In this document: positions 27,151-36,160 of the stretch, piece by piece
How positions within the stretch are numbered: position 1 is the stretch's first letter
Layout: each line of letters opens with the position of its first letter
Assembly (NCBI GenBank): GCA_034408895.1
Contig: JAWXCI010000014.1
Span: 1-63,457 of the forward strand
Direction: 5' to 3'
From: UBA4660 sp034408895
Lineage (GTDB): Bacteria > Bacteroidota > Bacteroidia > Flavobacteriales_D > Sanyastnellaceae
Length of the DNA: 63,457 nt
Notes under the pieces: model-generated
Database searches by the model: none
Told to the model about the DNA's origin: nothing
Seen by the model: the letters and a program-made list of their open reading frames with translations, nothing else
Program-made: the position numbers and the translations under genes

Positions 27151-28032
27151 ATGAGCGAGTCCATTCACAAAAAGTGTATTTCATGCCAAAGCCGAAATGT
27201 GATGGTGCTGAAAAATTTCCACCGTGTGCCGTTGCTAAAGTGTGGCATTTGCCAACTTGTTTTTGCCGCCCAAATTCCTACTGCATCACAACTTGAAAGT
27301 TATTATTCCAACTACGGCCAGGGTCATTACCTCTCGCCACTCACTCTAAAGCGATACCATCAATGGTTGAATGATTTTGAGCCTTTCAGGCAAACAAAAA
27401 ATATGTTGGACATTGGTTGCGGTAAAGGATATTTTCTGGATGAAGCAAAAAAAAGGGGATGGAATGTTTATGGAACCGAGTACAGCGAGGCGCTGGTTAA
27501 ATCGTGTCGTGAAAAGGAGATCACAATGCATCTCGGTGGGCTGGCGGTGGAAATTTTTCCCGCTGTGCAGTTCGATGTTATTCTATCCATTGAGGTGATT
27601 GAACACATCAATAACCCCAACGAAGAACTGCAAATCATCCAAAGCCTGTTGCGCCAGGGCGGCATGTTCTATTGCACTACTCCCAATTTCAATTCACTTG
27701 AACGCAGGTGGCTGGGCGATAAGTACAATGTGATTTCATGGCCCGAGCACCTCACTTATTATTCAGCCGCCACGCTGAGGCGAACCATCGAAAAACACGG
27801 ATTCGAAGCGCGAAAAGTTTCTACATTGGGAATGAGCATCACTCGCTTCCGGCTGAGCCGTGGAAAAACTTCACAGCCGGTAGTGTCCGCAAAATCGGAT
27901 GATGAGGTGATCCGCAACATGGCAGAAAGGAATTTTTTTTTAAAGTGGGGAAAATCGGCACTCAACTTTTTTCTTAACCTGACGCGAACAGGGATGTCGC
28001 TCAAAGGCTGGTTTGTACTCGCCAGAAAATGA
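27151..28032 (+). CDS. Class I SAM methyltransferase with N-terminal zinc-ribbon-like motif
   Basis: The protein has 293 residues. The N-terminus has CISC and CGIC pairs, and the SAM-binding motif is MLDIGCGKGYFLDEA (~81-95). The post-motif VILSIEVIEHINNP and GGMFYCTTPNFNSL complete the methyltransferase fold. It closes the plus-strand glycan operon 6 nt after the GT4 gene and resembles the methyltransferase at 17708-18559 in build, including a C-terminal hydrophobic stretch. Methylation of a glycan end or carrier, perhaps as chain terminator, is a reasonable inference. Confidence 0.9.
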   Translation: MSESIHKKCISCQSRNVMVLKNFHRVPLLKCGICQLVFAAQIPTASQLESYYSNYGQGHYLSPLTLKRYHQWLNDFEPFRQTKNMLDIGCGKGYFLDEAKKRGWNVYGTEYSEALVKSCREKEITMHLGGLAVEIFPAVQFDVILSIEVIEHINNPNEELQIIQSLLRQGGMFYCTTPNFNSLERRWLGDKYNVISWPEHLTYYSAATLRRTIEKHGFEARKVSTLGMSITRFRLSRGKTSQPVVSAKSDDEVIRNMAERNFFLKWGKSALNFFLNLTRTGMSLKGWFVLARK

Positions 28033-28286
28033 AGCGACTTTCAGAAACCTTACTTCTTTGGTGAGAATTTTTTTGAACTCGACCGGCACTTTACGGACTA
28101 TAAAAAAAGCCTTGCCTTTTACATCTCTTTTTCCTGCGAGCACAAATTCATTCTGGAAAATGAGCTAAAGAAAATTGCCATGTACGTTTTGCATGTCTTC
28201 TTAATGTGCTTCCACTTTCATCACCTGTGTGGTCACTGCCTCTATTTGGAATTGGCTTAGACACTACGAAAAATGCTTTGTGTCAT

Positions 28287-28309
28287 GTCTCGAAACTTCG
28301 GGATGAGAC
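28287..28309. repeat. Copy A of a dispersed short repeat
   Basis: GTCTCGAAACTTCGGGATGA followed by GAC. Its core is shared with 31731-31749 and 32224-32243. The ends GTCTC and GAGAC pair, so it can form a hairpin. It lies between two convergent genes. Confidence 0.5.
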
Positions 28310-28312
28310 AAT

Positions 28313-28837
28313 TCAAAACCTAGGCTCGTACTGGTTCTTGAAAAAGGGTTCGATCAAGAGTACCACCACTTCCATTTTGTCTCCCGTTTTTATGATGCCG
28401 ATTTCTACCGCAGGGCGTTTTTGCTTGTCGGCCATCTTGGATGAATTGAATTCGTAAACCGTTTTCATATAACCCACATAATTGTCACCGCCATAAGTCT
28501 GGCTCTTTATATAATCGCCCGCAGGCAATGCACCATTGACCATGGCTTCCATACGGGGCATCAAATCTTTGCCCGCTTCTTCGTCCATCACTTCCGATGA
28601 AAGGCGGAGCGCGAGTACGCCCAATGTTTCATTTGTTAAGATGTGTGTGTTTGAGAATTCCGGAAACGCAATTTTGCTTTCCCACCCATTGCCAGACGCT
28701 GCTCCCTTCTGGGCTTCAAGTCCCTTGATGCTTTGGGAGAAGGAGGCTTGAAAACGTTGTGTAAATGTTTCCTGTTGTGCGCTGCTGATGCCAGCGAAAA
28801 GGAAAAGCGACAAAAGTGATGTTGTAAAAGTTTTCAT
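28313..28837 (-). CDS. Small secreted hypothetical protein
   Basis: The frame is open from 28933, but the signal peptide MKTFTTSLLSLFLFAGISSAQQ starts at the ATG at 28837, which is taken as the start (174 residues). The mature part is rich in Lys, Glu and Ser and has no Cys. It ends in a beta-strand-like stretch (KMEVVVLLIEPFFKN). I do not recognise a family. It interrupts the glycan block and has its own 280-base gap to the convergent methyltransferase gene. Confidence 0.75.
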   Translation of the reverse strand: MKTFTTSLLSLFLFAGISSAQQETFTQRFQASFSQSIKGLEAQKGAASGNGWESKIAFPEFSNTHILTNETLGVLALRLSSEVMDEEAGKDLMPRMEAMVNGALPAGDYIKSQTYGGDNYVGYMKTVYEFNSSKMADKQKRPAVEIGIIKTGDKMEVVVLLIEPFFKNQYEPRF

Positions 28838-28974
28838 TGTACTCTGGTTGTTTTTAATAAATGTCTTTGTACTGCTAATGTCGGACAAAGGTTCTGAGTG
28901 AAGAATAAAATAATAGTGGAACGTTGTGTTCACAAGGTAGCGGCTTCGTTAATACCGTATCGCGCAGCAGTGCT

Positions 28975-29766
28975 TCAGTTTTCTTTAAGGGAGATCAGGC
29001 AGTAATAAGTCGTGGTAAAGAAATCCTTCAGGTACGGAACATTTAATATTCCCGGTAATTTTCTTGTCCTGAGTTTGAATTTGACTTCATAGTTCGGGTT
29101 GATCATGTAAAAAACTTCGTTATCAATTTTATAATTTCTTTTGGCCAGGATTTTCTTAAAGCGAATAATGGAAATCCTGGTTTTTTTTACTTCCAAAAGT
29201 TCTTTCACCGTTGCTTCATTCTCCCGAAATAACTTGAGTATCCCGATATAGAATGGATGAGGGAGAAGGTGGAAATAGGGCAGCTTGCTCAGAAAGGAAT
29301 TGCGGCAGATTTGCTGATGGCCTCCAAATGGCATACGCCAGGGCGGGAAGCCAAGAAATACTTTGGCCGAGGGAGCAAGGAATTTTTTTAGATGCTCCAA
29401 AAAAGAATCCTGGTCGGGTATATGTTCCAGCGTATCCCGCATAATAACCAGGTCGAAAGGGCGCAAAGTATCGGGGTTTACTTTATAGATGTCTTCTGCA
29501 ATTAAAGTGAGCTTGCTCTTACCGGGATGGTTGTCGAAGAATTTCAGGCCATTGGAAATTTTGTTGCCTGCAATGTCAATGCCTATTACTCTACAACCGA
29601 TATCGAGGAAAGGCTTGAGGTTTCCACCCTCCCCGCAGCCTATTTCGGCAACGATTAAATCAGGAGTAACGGGCAGCAATCTGTTGATATATGGAATAAC
29701 ATACTTTGCGGTGGTGTAACTCTGTTCCAGAAAGTATTTTTCCCGGTTGAGATGCCTTTCGTGCAT
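28975..29766 (-). CDS. Class I SAM methyltransferase
   Basis: The frame extends to 29907, but the ATG at 29766 (MHERHLNREKYFLEQSY) fits the family start and gives 263 residues. SAM motif I is VAEIGCGEGGNLKPF (~37-51), followed by GIDIAGNKI and the motif LVIMRDTLEHIPDQDSFL. The C-terminal ~100 residues are basic. No CxxC ribbon is present, unlike the other two methyltransferases of the block. It stands alone on the minus strand; a target in the polysaccharide pathway is suggested only by location. Confidence 0.88.
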   Translation of the reverse strand: MHERHLNREKYFLEQSYTTAKYVIPYINRLLPVTPDLIVAEIGCGEGGNLKPFLDIGCRVIGIDIAGNKISNGLKFFDNHPGKSKLTLIAEDIYKVNPDTLRPFDLVIMRDTLEHIPDQDSFLEHLKKFLAPSAKVFLGFPPWRMPFGGHQQICRNSFLSKLPYFHLLPHPFYIGILKLFRENEATVKELLEVKKTRISIIRFKKILAKRNYKIDNEVFYMINPNYEVKFKLRTRKLPGILNVPYLKDFFTTTYYCLISLKEN

Positions 29767-30171
29767 AATGTTGTTGAGATTATTTTGAGGGTAGGAATTT
29801 GAAAATGTGGGTGGATGCAGCGAAAATAATGAACTTCTAAAAAAAAGGAGAAACAGCGTTGGGATCCGCGGGCATGGCCTATTGAGAATGCTTTCCCTTG
29901 CCCGCATTCAGGTTTATCCAAGCACTTTTAGCATAGCGGCAAATTCAGGGTGCTTGTAACTGAATCGGGTTACCGACTATACAGGCAGCCTTTCTGAACT
30001 AGCAGCAAAAGAGGGAAAAAATGATTGCAGAATTTATTACTGAAGACAAACGCAAACCCAAAGCCTCAAGTATAAGTTCACACAACCAATCAAAAAAAGG
30101 AAAGCCCATCTCCAGACGCGAAAATTTTAGAGTGATGTAATAGATTGCCAAGCCATTTTTAGAAACTGCAA
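29767..30171. other. Divergent intergenic region, no clear gene
   Basis: About 405 bases separate the divergent starts at 29766 and 30172. The minus-strand frame of the methyltransferase runs on to 29907 but reads as Phe/Leu/Pro-rich non-coding sequence. A 40-codon plus-strand frame starting near 30021 is not convincing. No strong promoter match was found. Confidence 0.4.
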
Positions 30172-31668
30172 ATGTTCAAATTCCGCACAATTAATTCAAC
30201 AGGCTTTTTCCGGCTTTCACCGGCTAAAGCGCTCTTTTTTGTTGCTTACATCATCACTGCAATTTTTTGTGAAGGATTTTTTCATGTGGACGAACACTTC
30301 CAGATACTTGAGTTTGCCAACTGGAAAATGGGACACATACCAGCCGGGGACCTTCCCTGGGAGTTTGCAGAAAAGATGCGGCCTGCACTGCAACCTGCAC
30401 TCGCCTGTGCTGTTTGGGAAATGTGGGATGCTATGGGCTACTACACTCCGTTTCGTGTTATCACTGTTCTTCGTTTGCTCTCCGCGTTGATGGCTTTTGC
30501 TGTGGCCGCTTTAATGCTTAGAAAAATAAATTCAGATTTTCCTGCAACAAACAAATGGAATCTATTCTTGATGTTTGGACTCTGGTTCTCGCTGTTTTGT
30601 GGTGTCCGTTTCTCATCGGAGAACTGGAGTGGGCTCATGTTCGCATTTGCATTTTTATTGTTGGCGTGGCCTGTCGGCAAAAGCTCGCAAGACCTCCGTG
30701 GAAAGCAATGGACTTTTCTCCTTGCCGGATTTCTACTCGGGTTGAGTTTCGTGCTTCGTTTCCAAAGTGCATTTCTTGTTGCTGGACTTTTAGCATGGTT
30801 CATTTTTATCCAACGTGCAAAATGGAATCAACTCGCCATAATTGCAACTGGCGGATGTATCGCTGTAGCAATCGGGTTGCTTGTTGACCGTTGGTTTTAT
30901 GGCCAGTGGGTGATTACAGCGTGGAATTATTTTTCACAAAACCTGTTGCTGGGAAAAGTGAATACGTTCGGCACGAACCCCTGGTATTACTACTTTGAAG
31001 CCATTTTCCTGCGAGGCATTCCACCCTTAAGTATAGTGGTCATCATTGCGGTGGTGTTAGGCATAATCCTCAAACCGAAGCATGCACTTTCGTTTTCACT
31101 GCTCCCTTTTTTTCTTGTTCATTTTTTAATTGCACACAAGGAAGAACGGTTCATGTTTCCCCTGGTTCCGCTGGTACCGCTCGCTATGATTGTTGCTTAT
31201 CATGCCATTAAAGAACGAGAGAAACTTTGGCGATGGTTCAATTCAGGTGTAGTGAAATGGACGTTGCGAATTTCAATAGTGGTAAACGTGTGCCTCATTC
31301 CTTACGTCATGTTCTTTTCAGCCAATGAAAGAATTGAACTGTTCCGGTTCTTGTACGAACTGCAAAAGCATGAACCGATTCAGGTCTATTGCCTTGAGCC
31401 AAGTCCTATCCACAACAAAGTGAGTATTGCCTTCTACAATGGCCCGCAGATGACATCGCTCCTGTTGACCAAAAAGCAACTGAAAGTGCTTGATCCGGTA
31501 GAGGGCACTTACCTCATTATTCCAAAGCTACAGGAGAAACAAATTGAACGGTTCGGCAACCGGCTCGAAAGAGTGTATTCGACTTATCCTGATTGGGTGC
31601 TGCAATTCAATTTCAACAACTGGCTCAATCGCACAGGAGTTTGGAGAGTTTATAAAGTGCGCGCGTAA
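30172..31668 (+). CDS. GT22 (ALG9/PIG-B-like) mannosyltransferase family protein
   Basis: The protein has 498 residues and about ten membrane helices. The first loop carries HVDEHFQILEF (~40-50) with the acidic pair of GT22 enzymes, and a later loop has the family signature HKEERFMFPL (~323-332). GT22 members transfer mannose from a lipid-linked donor, in eukaryotes in N-glycan and GPI synthesis. Bacteroidota homologues are common but uncharacterised. It is the third GT-C-type protein in this block, after 19430-21016 and 21364-22740. It forms a single-gene unit, convergent with the rRNA methyltransferase gene. Confidence 0.85.
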   Translation: MFKFRTINSTGFFRLSPAKALFFVAYIITAIFCEGFFHVDEHFQILEFANWKMGHIPAGDLPWEFAEKMRPALQPALACAVWEMWDAMGYYTPFRVITVLRLLSALMAFAVAALMLRKINSDFPATNKWNLFLMFGLWFSLFCGVRFSSENWSGLMFAFAFLLLAWPVGKSSQDLRGKQWTFLLAGFLLGLSFVLRFQSAFLVAGLLAWFIFIQRAKWNQLAIIATGGCIAVAIGLLVDRWFYGQWVITAWNYFSQNLLLGKVNTFGTNPWYYYFEAIFLRGIPPLSIVVIIAVVLGIILKPKHALSFSLLPFFLVHFLIAHKEERFMFPLVPLVPLAMIVAYHAIKEREKLWRWFNSGVVKWTLRISIVVNVCLIPYVMFFSANERIELFRFLYELQKHEPIQVYCLEPSPIHNKVSIAFYNGPQMTSLLLTKKQLKVLDPVEGTYLIIPKLQEKQIERFGNRLERVYSTYPDWVLQFNFNNWLNRTGVWRVYKVRA

Positions 31669-31712
31669 AGCATCACACAAAGTCGCGAAGGAATGAAGAG
31701 TATTCAATGAGT

Positions 31713-31750
31713 ATTTTCTTCGCGCCTTCATCTCGATACTTCAGGATGAA
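31713..31750. repeat. Copy B of a dispersed short repeat
   Basis: TTTTCTTCGCGCCTTCATCT continuing CGATACTTCAGGATGAA. It aligns over about 36 nt with 32205-32243 at roughly 85% identity, and its last 20 nt align with copy A. It lies between the stop codons of two convergent genes. Just upstream (31677-31693) is CACAAAGTCGCGAAGG, whose complement resembles the CTTCGCG part of the repeat. Confidence 0.55.
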
Positions 31751-31755
31751 ACCTT

Positions 31756-33225
31756 TCAGCGCATCCTCACCCGCCAGTTTTTCGGATAGTAGTTGTTCAC
31801 CCGATTCTTCATGATTTTTATCCAGCCAAGCGGATGTTCATTGAATGCCATAAGCGCCCATCCTTCTGTAGAAATGTTTTCTACAGAAGAGGAAATATTC
31901 TCACCGCGCAAGTAGCGCAGTGCAGTTTCTTCATTCACAACAATGCGCGAAATGTTTTCATTAACCAAACCCGAAACGGCAAGGGCATGTGCGGGAATTA
32001 ATTCATCGCGCACCAATCTTCCCACTTCTATTCCGGGCAAAGTGATGTGAAGCTGTTTGGAGAGATGATTTAGTTCATCGAAATGAAACGATGATAGAAA
32101 CAATGCATCTTCTTTTGAATCCATTACCAATCCGGTTTTGCCTTGCATCCATTTTGATGCGATTTCATTTTCTCTATTTGATGCATTTGTAAATCGGCCA
32201 CTTCTTTTTTCTTCGCGTCTTCGTCCCGAGACTTCGCGATGAGGGAACTGTTCTTTGGCTGGAACGCGAAACACGCTCACAAAAAATCCTTCCCCCGCCA
32301 CACGATGCGGCAACATCCTCACCGCGAAAAATTCCTTTTCATCCAACACATCCAGGTTCCAATTTTTCGGAACATCAAACATCACTTTTTCTAACCCCAA
32401 TCCGCAAAGCCATCGGCAATTTTCCTCGTTTTCATCCGAGGAAAATGTGCAGGTGCTATAAATAAGGTATCCACCAGGGGAGACACACCCAAGAACATCA
32501 TTCAATATTCTGCGTTGACGCACACTGCACATTCGCACATTCTCCTCACTCCATTCATTTCTTGCGCGGTGGTCCTTACGAAACATTCCTTCACCACTGC
32601 ATGGTGCATCAATCAATACCAGATCAAAATAATTTTCCAGTGATGAAAAATCTGCCGGGTTGTTTCTTGTGACAATGACATTGGCTGCACCCCACTTCGT
32701 CACGTTTTCCCGAAGAACTGCATTGCGCTGCGGAATCACTTCGTTAGAAATAATTTTTGCTTTATCGTCAAAGTACGATGAAAGAAGCAATGATTTTCCC
32801 CCCGGAGCTGCACACAAGTCCAGGCAGTTGATATCCCGATAACTATCAGGAGATAATTGATAATTGAGAGTTGAAAGTATGTGCCATAAAAACATGCTGC
32901 TACTTTCTTGTGCATAATAACAACCAGCATGGAAAAGTGGGTCGAGGGTGAATGAGGGACGGGCCGAGAGGATTCTGCCATGAGGACACCAATCAATTGG
33001 CAATAGCCACGCAAGGCGTGGAATAGGCAAGGAACCGTTATCAGTTGCAGATTCTAAGCCTTGCGTGGCTATTGCCAATTGTTTTTCGGGGTTGAGAAGA
33101 ACGCTTGCGTTCGGTGGACGATCCAGCGCATCAATAATTTCTTGGTGTTCTTTGGGGAACTGGGCGCTGAGGCGTGAGATGAATGCAGGGGGAAGCACGG
33201 GGCGAAGGTGGGGTGATTTAATCAT
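31756..33225 (-). CDS. RsmF/NOP2-type 16S rRNA m5C methyltransferase
   Basis: The ATG at 33225 (MIKSPHLRPVLPPAF) is preferred over a GTG at 33252 and gives 489 residues. The SAM fold has CLDLCAAPGGKSLLLSSY, the catalytic IDAPCSGEGMFRKD, and the second Cys motif YSTCTFSSDENEE, as in RsmB/RsmF/NSUN enzymes. The C-terminal part has the PUA-like region with ALRYLRGE and HPLGWIKI, as in RsmF. It methylates a cytosine of rRNA in the small subunit. Three repeat-like elements lie inside the gene: a 24-bp inverted repeat at 32994-33081, a copy of the dispersed repeat at 32205-32243, and an 11-bp inverted repeat at 31863-31889. All keep the frame open and the first two fall in linkers that vary within the family. 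Confidence 0.9.
   Translation of the reverse strand: MIKSPHLRPVLPPAFISRLSAQFPKEHQEIIDALDRPPNASVLLNPEKQLAIATQGLESATDNGSLPIPRLAWLLPIDWCPHGRILSARPSFTLDPLFHAGCYYAQESSSMFLWHILSTLNYQLSPDSYRDINCLDLCAAPGGKSLLLSSYFDDKAKIISNEVIPQRNAVLRENVTKWGAANVIVTRNNPADFSSLENYFDLVLIDAPCSGEGMFRKDHRARNEWSEENVRMCSVRQRRILNDVLGCVSPGGYLIYSTCTFSSDENEENCRWLCGLGLEKVMFDVPKNWNLDVLDEKEFFAVRMLPHRVAGEGFFVSVFRVPAKEQFPHREVSGRRREEKRSGRFTNASNRENEIASKWMQGKTGLVMDSKEDALFLSSFHFDELNHLSKQLHITLPGIEVGRLVRDELIPAHALAVSGLVNENISRIVVNEETALRYLRGENISSSVENISTEGWALMAFNEHPLGWIKIMKNRVNNYYPKNWRVRMR
31863..31889. repeat. Perfect 11-bp inverted repeat inside the RsmF-like gene
   Basis: CTTCTGTAGAA (31863-31873) and TTCTACAGAAG (31879-31889) with a 5-nt loop. 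It encodes part of a Ser/Asn/Glu loop between RYLRGE and GWALM. It may be chance, but lies in a gene with two other repeat elements. Confidence 0.5.
32205..32243. repeat. Copy C of a dispersed short repeat, inside coding sequence
   Basis: TTTTTCTTCGCGTCTTCGTC continuing CCGAGACTTCGCGATGAG. In the minus-strand reading it encodes the Arg/Glu-rich linker HREVSGRRREEKRSG of the RsmF-like protein, between catalytic and C-terminal domains. Confidence 0.55.
32994..33081. repeat. 24-bp perfect inverted repeat with 40-nt loop inside the RsmF-like gene
   Basis: Arms lie at 32994-33017 (starts CAATTGGCAATAGCCACG) and 33058-33081 (ends CGTGGCTATTGCCAATTG). They are exact complements. The element encodes the linker between LLNPEK and DWCPHG, a place where family members are normally short or variable. 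This looks like an inserted palindromic unit that kept the frame. Confidence 0.85.
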
Positions 33226-33330
33226 GCCCCTAAATCTGAAACACTCTGACACGACTCTTCAGTGTTTGGAGCTTGTCATGTAAGGTCAGGAGAGTCGTAG
33301 AAAGCATCGAATTAAACAAACTTGAATTTC

Positions 33331-36015
33331 TTATTCACCGTCTGGCTTTTCATTCTCCTCCTTCTCTTCCAGCCATTTCGGTAACTTTTTCTTTTTCTTC
33401 TCTTCCTGTAGTGGTGGTTTTTCTGTTGAAACAGGAGTTTCTTTCTTCGGTTCTTCTACTGGTGTGTTTTTCACGTCCATTTCCTCCCACGTAATGGTGG
33501 AGGTGGTGCCGGGTGTTATGGTTTCTTCTTTGTACGATCCCACCGTTTGATTCTTTTTGAATAATCCGAATTCTTCTTTCAGCAACGCTTTTACATTTTG
33601 TTTCTCCACTTCCATTTCCTGTTGGCGGTTTTCTTTAGATGCCTGTTTGTCCAGCCCGAATTCTGGTTGCTCGGTAGTGCCGCGCATATAGATGAACATC
33701 TGCCTGCCCAATCCGTCATCGGCCTCAGCAAACTCTTTTTCTTTCCGCACAAGGATGTCGCGCAGGTTAAACCCAACGGTGTAGTTAATCCTATTATCGA
33801 ATGAATGTGTGCCGCGTGCACTGATGTCCATAGCGGTGGTTCGCACATCCATCATGGGAAAAGTGATGTTGCGGTTTTTAATCTCAATCACATTTTCGAA
33901 AGTCGAAAATTTGATGTCACTCATTTTCTCCGCAAATTTTTCTTCGTTTACAAACGGTGCCACCAATTTGTTCTTGCGGATGTACTCAGCTATGTCTTGC
34001 AGTGCTTTAACATTAATCAATTGTCCGTTTTCAATTTTGATGTCAATGAGGCTTTCTATTTTATCGGTTACAATGCGCAGCGATGTGGAAACAGGAGTGT
34101 TGAATTGGACCGTAGCAGTAGCCTTTCCGCGCAAGTTTTTTTCCGTTATGGTCTGCTGCCCGAAGTTGTCGAACTCCGCAAACAGCTTAGTGATGTTGAT
34201 GCCGGAAAGGTTAGAAAAACTCTTCAGAAAAAATTGATCATCACTCACCTGGTCGAGTATAATTTGCGAGGTGAGCGAGCCATCGGCTGTTTTGAATGAA
34301 ACGGGATCTATGCTCAATCGCAAATCGTTCAGCCTCGCAATTCCTTTCACATCGGTGGCTTCGAATTTCCCAAAGGTAAATTTTTCCACATTGGCATTCA
34401 GCGAAAAATCAATCCGTGCAGGAAAGATCAATTTGTAATCGTCCTGCTTGCGTGTTGCGTCATTTTCTACAAGGTTGGAGAAATCAATGTGCTGAGAAGT
34501 GAAACTTGCATCCACCGTCATCACTTCATTTTTGGATTGCAGGTAACTCAGCATGTTTTTCAAAGTGCCGTTCACGGTGAAATCATTTCCGTTCACTACA
34601 CCCGTCAATTCCTGCACTGAAGCATCGGCATTGTTCAGCAAAAAAGTTCCGTTCACCTGGCTGAATTCGCGGGACGATTGTTTCAGCTTCAATCTTGCAT
34701 TTTCAAGCCGTGCATTTCCAGTTGTGGTTAACGCTGTTAGATCTAGAGTGCTATCCTCTTTTGTAATGATTTTTCCAAAAAGCGTTGCATCGGCTGTAAT
34801 TCGCCCCTCACAAACTTCCAGCGTATCCCATGCAAAGAAATTTTTTAGATCGCTCAAATCCATACTTGCCTTTAAAGCAAGTTGTGCTTTTGGGTCAGCA
34901 AAATTCTCCACCCAACCACTTACCTCGAATGCCCCGCCTTCAAGATTGCCTTGGCAATTGTGTAGTACCAGTTTGTCTTCCGATTTTTTCAGTGCGGTGT
35001 AGTTCCCCTTGCAATTGAGGTTTTTTAGCGCGACACCGTTTTCAGTTTGTTTCAAGGTGCCATCGCGCAGTTCGAACGATGCGACTATTTCAGGTGATTT
35101 GTCTTTTCCTGTTTCGCCATAAATGCTGATATCGGCACTGATAAGGCCTGCGGGTTCGTAGGCATTTAGCCTTTTGCGGGATGCTTCGGGTAAGTGTGCC
35201 AAGACTTCATCGAGTTCAAGTTGCTCTCCCTTTACCAAAATATTCACCTGTTGGATTTCTCCGGCATCTATATCGCCACTCAGCGCAAAATCAAGCCCGT
35301 CAAGAGAAAGATTGCACTTTGAAAATGAGAAGTGTTGTGTGGCAGTATTAGCTGCAATTTTTGTTTTGGCTTCAAGTGACCGCTCTGCTGCATACTCTGT
35401 TTCTCCGCTTAAGAGGCTGTGGATTTTTCCCACAAAGTCAAGGGTCAATTCAAATTCGTTCTCAGTAAAATCTCCTTTTGCCTGAGATGATTGAGAAGTG
35501 ATGTCCAGAAAAAATTTGGTCCTTCTGTCTTCATAAACCACATCGGCATTTTGAAGGAAAAGGTTTTGCAGCGCAAATGAAAATTTGCTTGAGTCGCCCG
35601 CTTCATCATCATTCCATATATGCCAGTTGTCATTTCCTTTCTCATCCAGTTTTAAAAACAATTTTGAGTTGACCGTTTCAATTTCACTTACAGCATACTG
35701 GCCGCGAAAAAGATCGAAGAGGTTGAACGAGAGATAAAGTTTTTCGGTGAAGAATAGTGTATCCTTTTCTACAAATGTTTCTTCCAGATATACATTGGTG
35801 AACCGGAGCGAAGCGTCAGGAAAACTTTCCCATAGAGTGAGGTCCACTGTTTCGTACTGTGCTTTTGTCTTTAGCTGTGCATCAATTCTTTTCAGGGCAT
35901 AGCCTACCACTTCATCTTCATAAAAACGAATAATGATAAATCCGGCAATGAGGAAAAGCAGGAAGATGCTTCCTGCAAATACAAGTGTTCGTTTTACAAT
36001 TTTCTTCCAGTTCAT
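33331..36015 (-). CDS. Large AsmA-like family protein
   Basis: The protein has 894 residues. A single N-terminal membrane helix (~8-28, VFAGSIFLLFLIAGFIII) anchors a long beta-rich periplasmic part with repeated short strands, the layout of AsmA/TamB/YhdP-like bridge proteins, and an AsmA-like C-terminal region around residues ~560-800. The last ~60 residues are low-complexity (Lys, Glu, Pro). Proteins of this group are thought to move phospholipids between inner and outer membrane. It is a single-gene unit; the next gene upstream is divergent. A weak inverted repeat (ACGACTCT at 33251-33258, AGAGTCGT at 33291-33298) lies behind its stop codon. Confidence 0.85.
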   Translation of the reverse strand: MNWKKIVKRTLVFAGSIFLLFLIAGFIIIRFYEDEVVGYALKRIDAQLKTKAQYETVDLTLWESFPDASLRFTNVYLEETFVEKDTLFFTEKLYLSFNLFDLFRGQYAVSEIETVNSKLFLKLDEKGNDNWHIWNDDEAGDSSKFSFALQNLFLQNADVVYEDRRTKFFLDITSQSSQAKGDFTENEFELTLDFVGKIHSLLSGETEYAAERSLEAKTKIAANTATQHFSFSKCNLSLDGLDFALSGDIDAGEIQQVNILVKGEQLELDEVLAHLPEASRKRLNAYEPAGLISADISIYGETGKDKSPEIVASFELRDGTLKQTENGVALKNLNCKGNYTALKKSEDKLVLHNCQGNLEGGAFEVSGWVENFADPKAQLALKASMDLSDLKNFFAWDTLEVCEGRITADATLFGKIITKEDSTLDLTALTTTGNARLENARLKLKQSSREFSQVNGTFLLNNADASVQELTGVVNGNDFTVNGTLKNMLSYLQSKNEVMTVDASFTSQHIDFSNLVENDATRKQDDYKLIFPARIDFSLNANVEKFTFGKFEATDVKGIARLNDLRLSIDPVSFKTADGSLTSQIILDQVSDDQFFLKSFSNLSGINITKLFAEFDNFGQQTITEKNLRGKATATVQFNTPVSTSLRIVTDKIESLIDIKIENGQLINVKALQDIAEYIRKNKLVAPFVNEEKFAEKMSDIKFSTFENVIEIKNRNITFPMMDVRTTAMDISARGTHSFDNRINYTVGFNLRDILVRKEKEFAEADDGLGRQMFIYMRGTTEQPEFGLDKQASKENRQQEMEVEKQNVKALLKEEFGLFKKNQTVGSYKEETITPGTTSTITWEEMDVKNTPVEEPKKETPVSTEKPPLQEEKKKKKLPKWLEEKEENEKPDGE

Positions 36016-36147
36016 TTTTCCCTGTTGGTGAAAGTAGAACGCACTAATCCCTCCAAAATTTTAAGTCATTGCGAAATCGAACAATGCGATGTTGAATGGA
36101 GAGCTGCAGCGAAAGAGGTGATACTGGCCCCTGCCGGACATCAGACC

Positions 36148-36155
36148 TACCTTTG
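36148..36155 (+). promoter_or_regulatory. Possible -7 box TACCTTTG just before 36161
   Basis: TACCTTTG fits TAnnTTTG and ends 5 bases before the ATG at 36161. If used, the mRNA would be leaderless for that ATG, or translation would begin at the second ATG at 36191. No -33 box is visible. Confidence 0.3.
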
Positions 36156-36160
36156 CTCCT

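Noticed and set aside
30021..30143. 40-codon plus-strand frame before the GT22-like gene
   Set aside because: Short, Ser/Lys-rich, no RBS or promoter and no recognised similarity.
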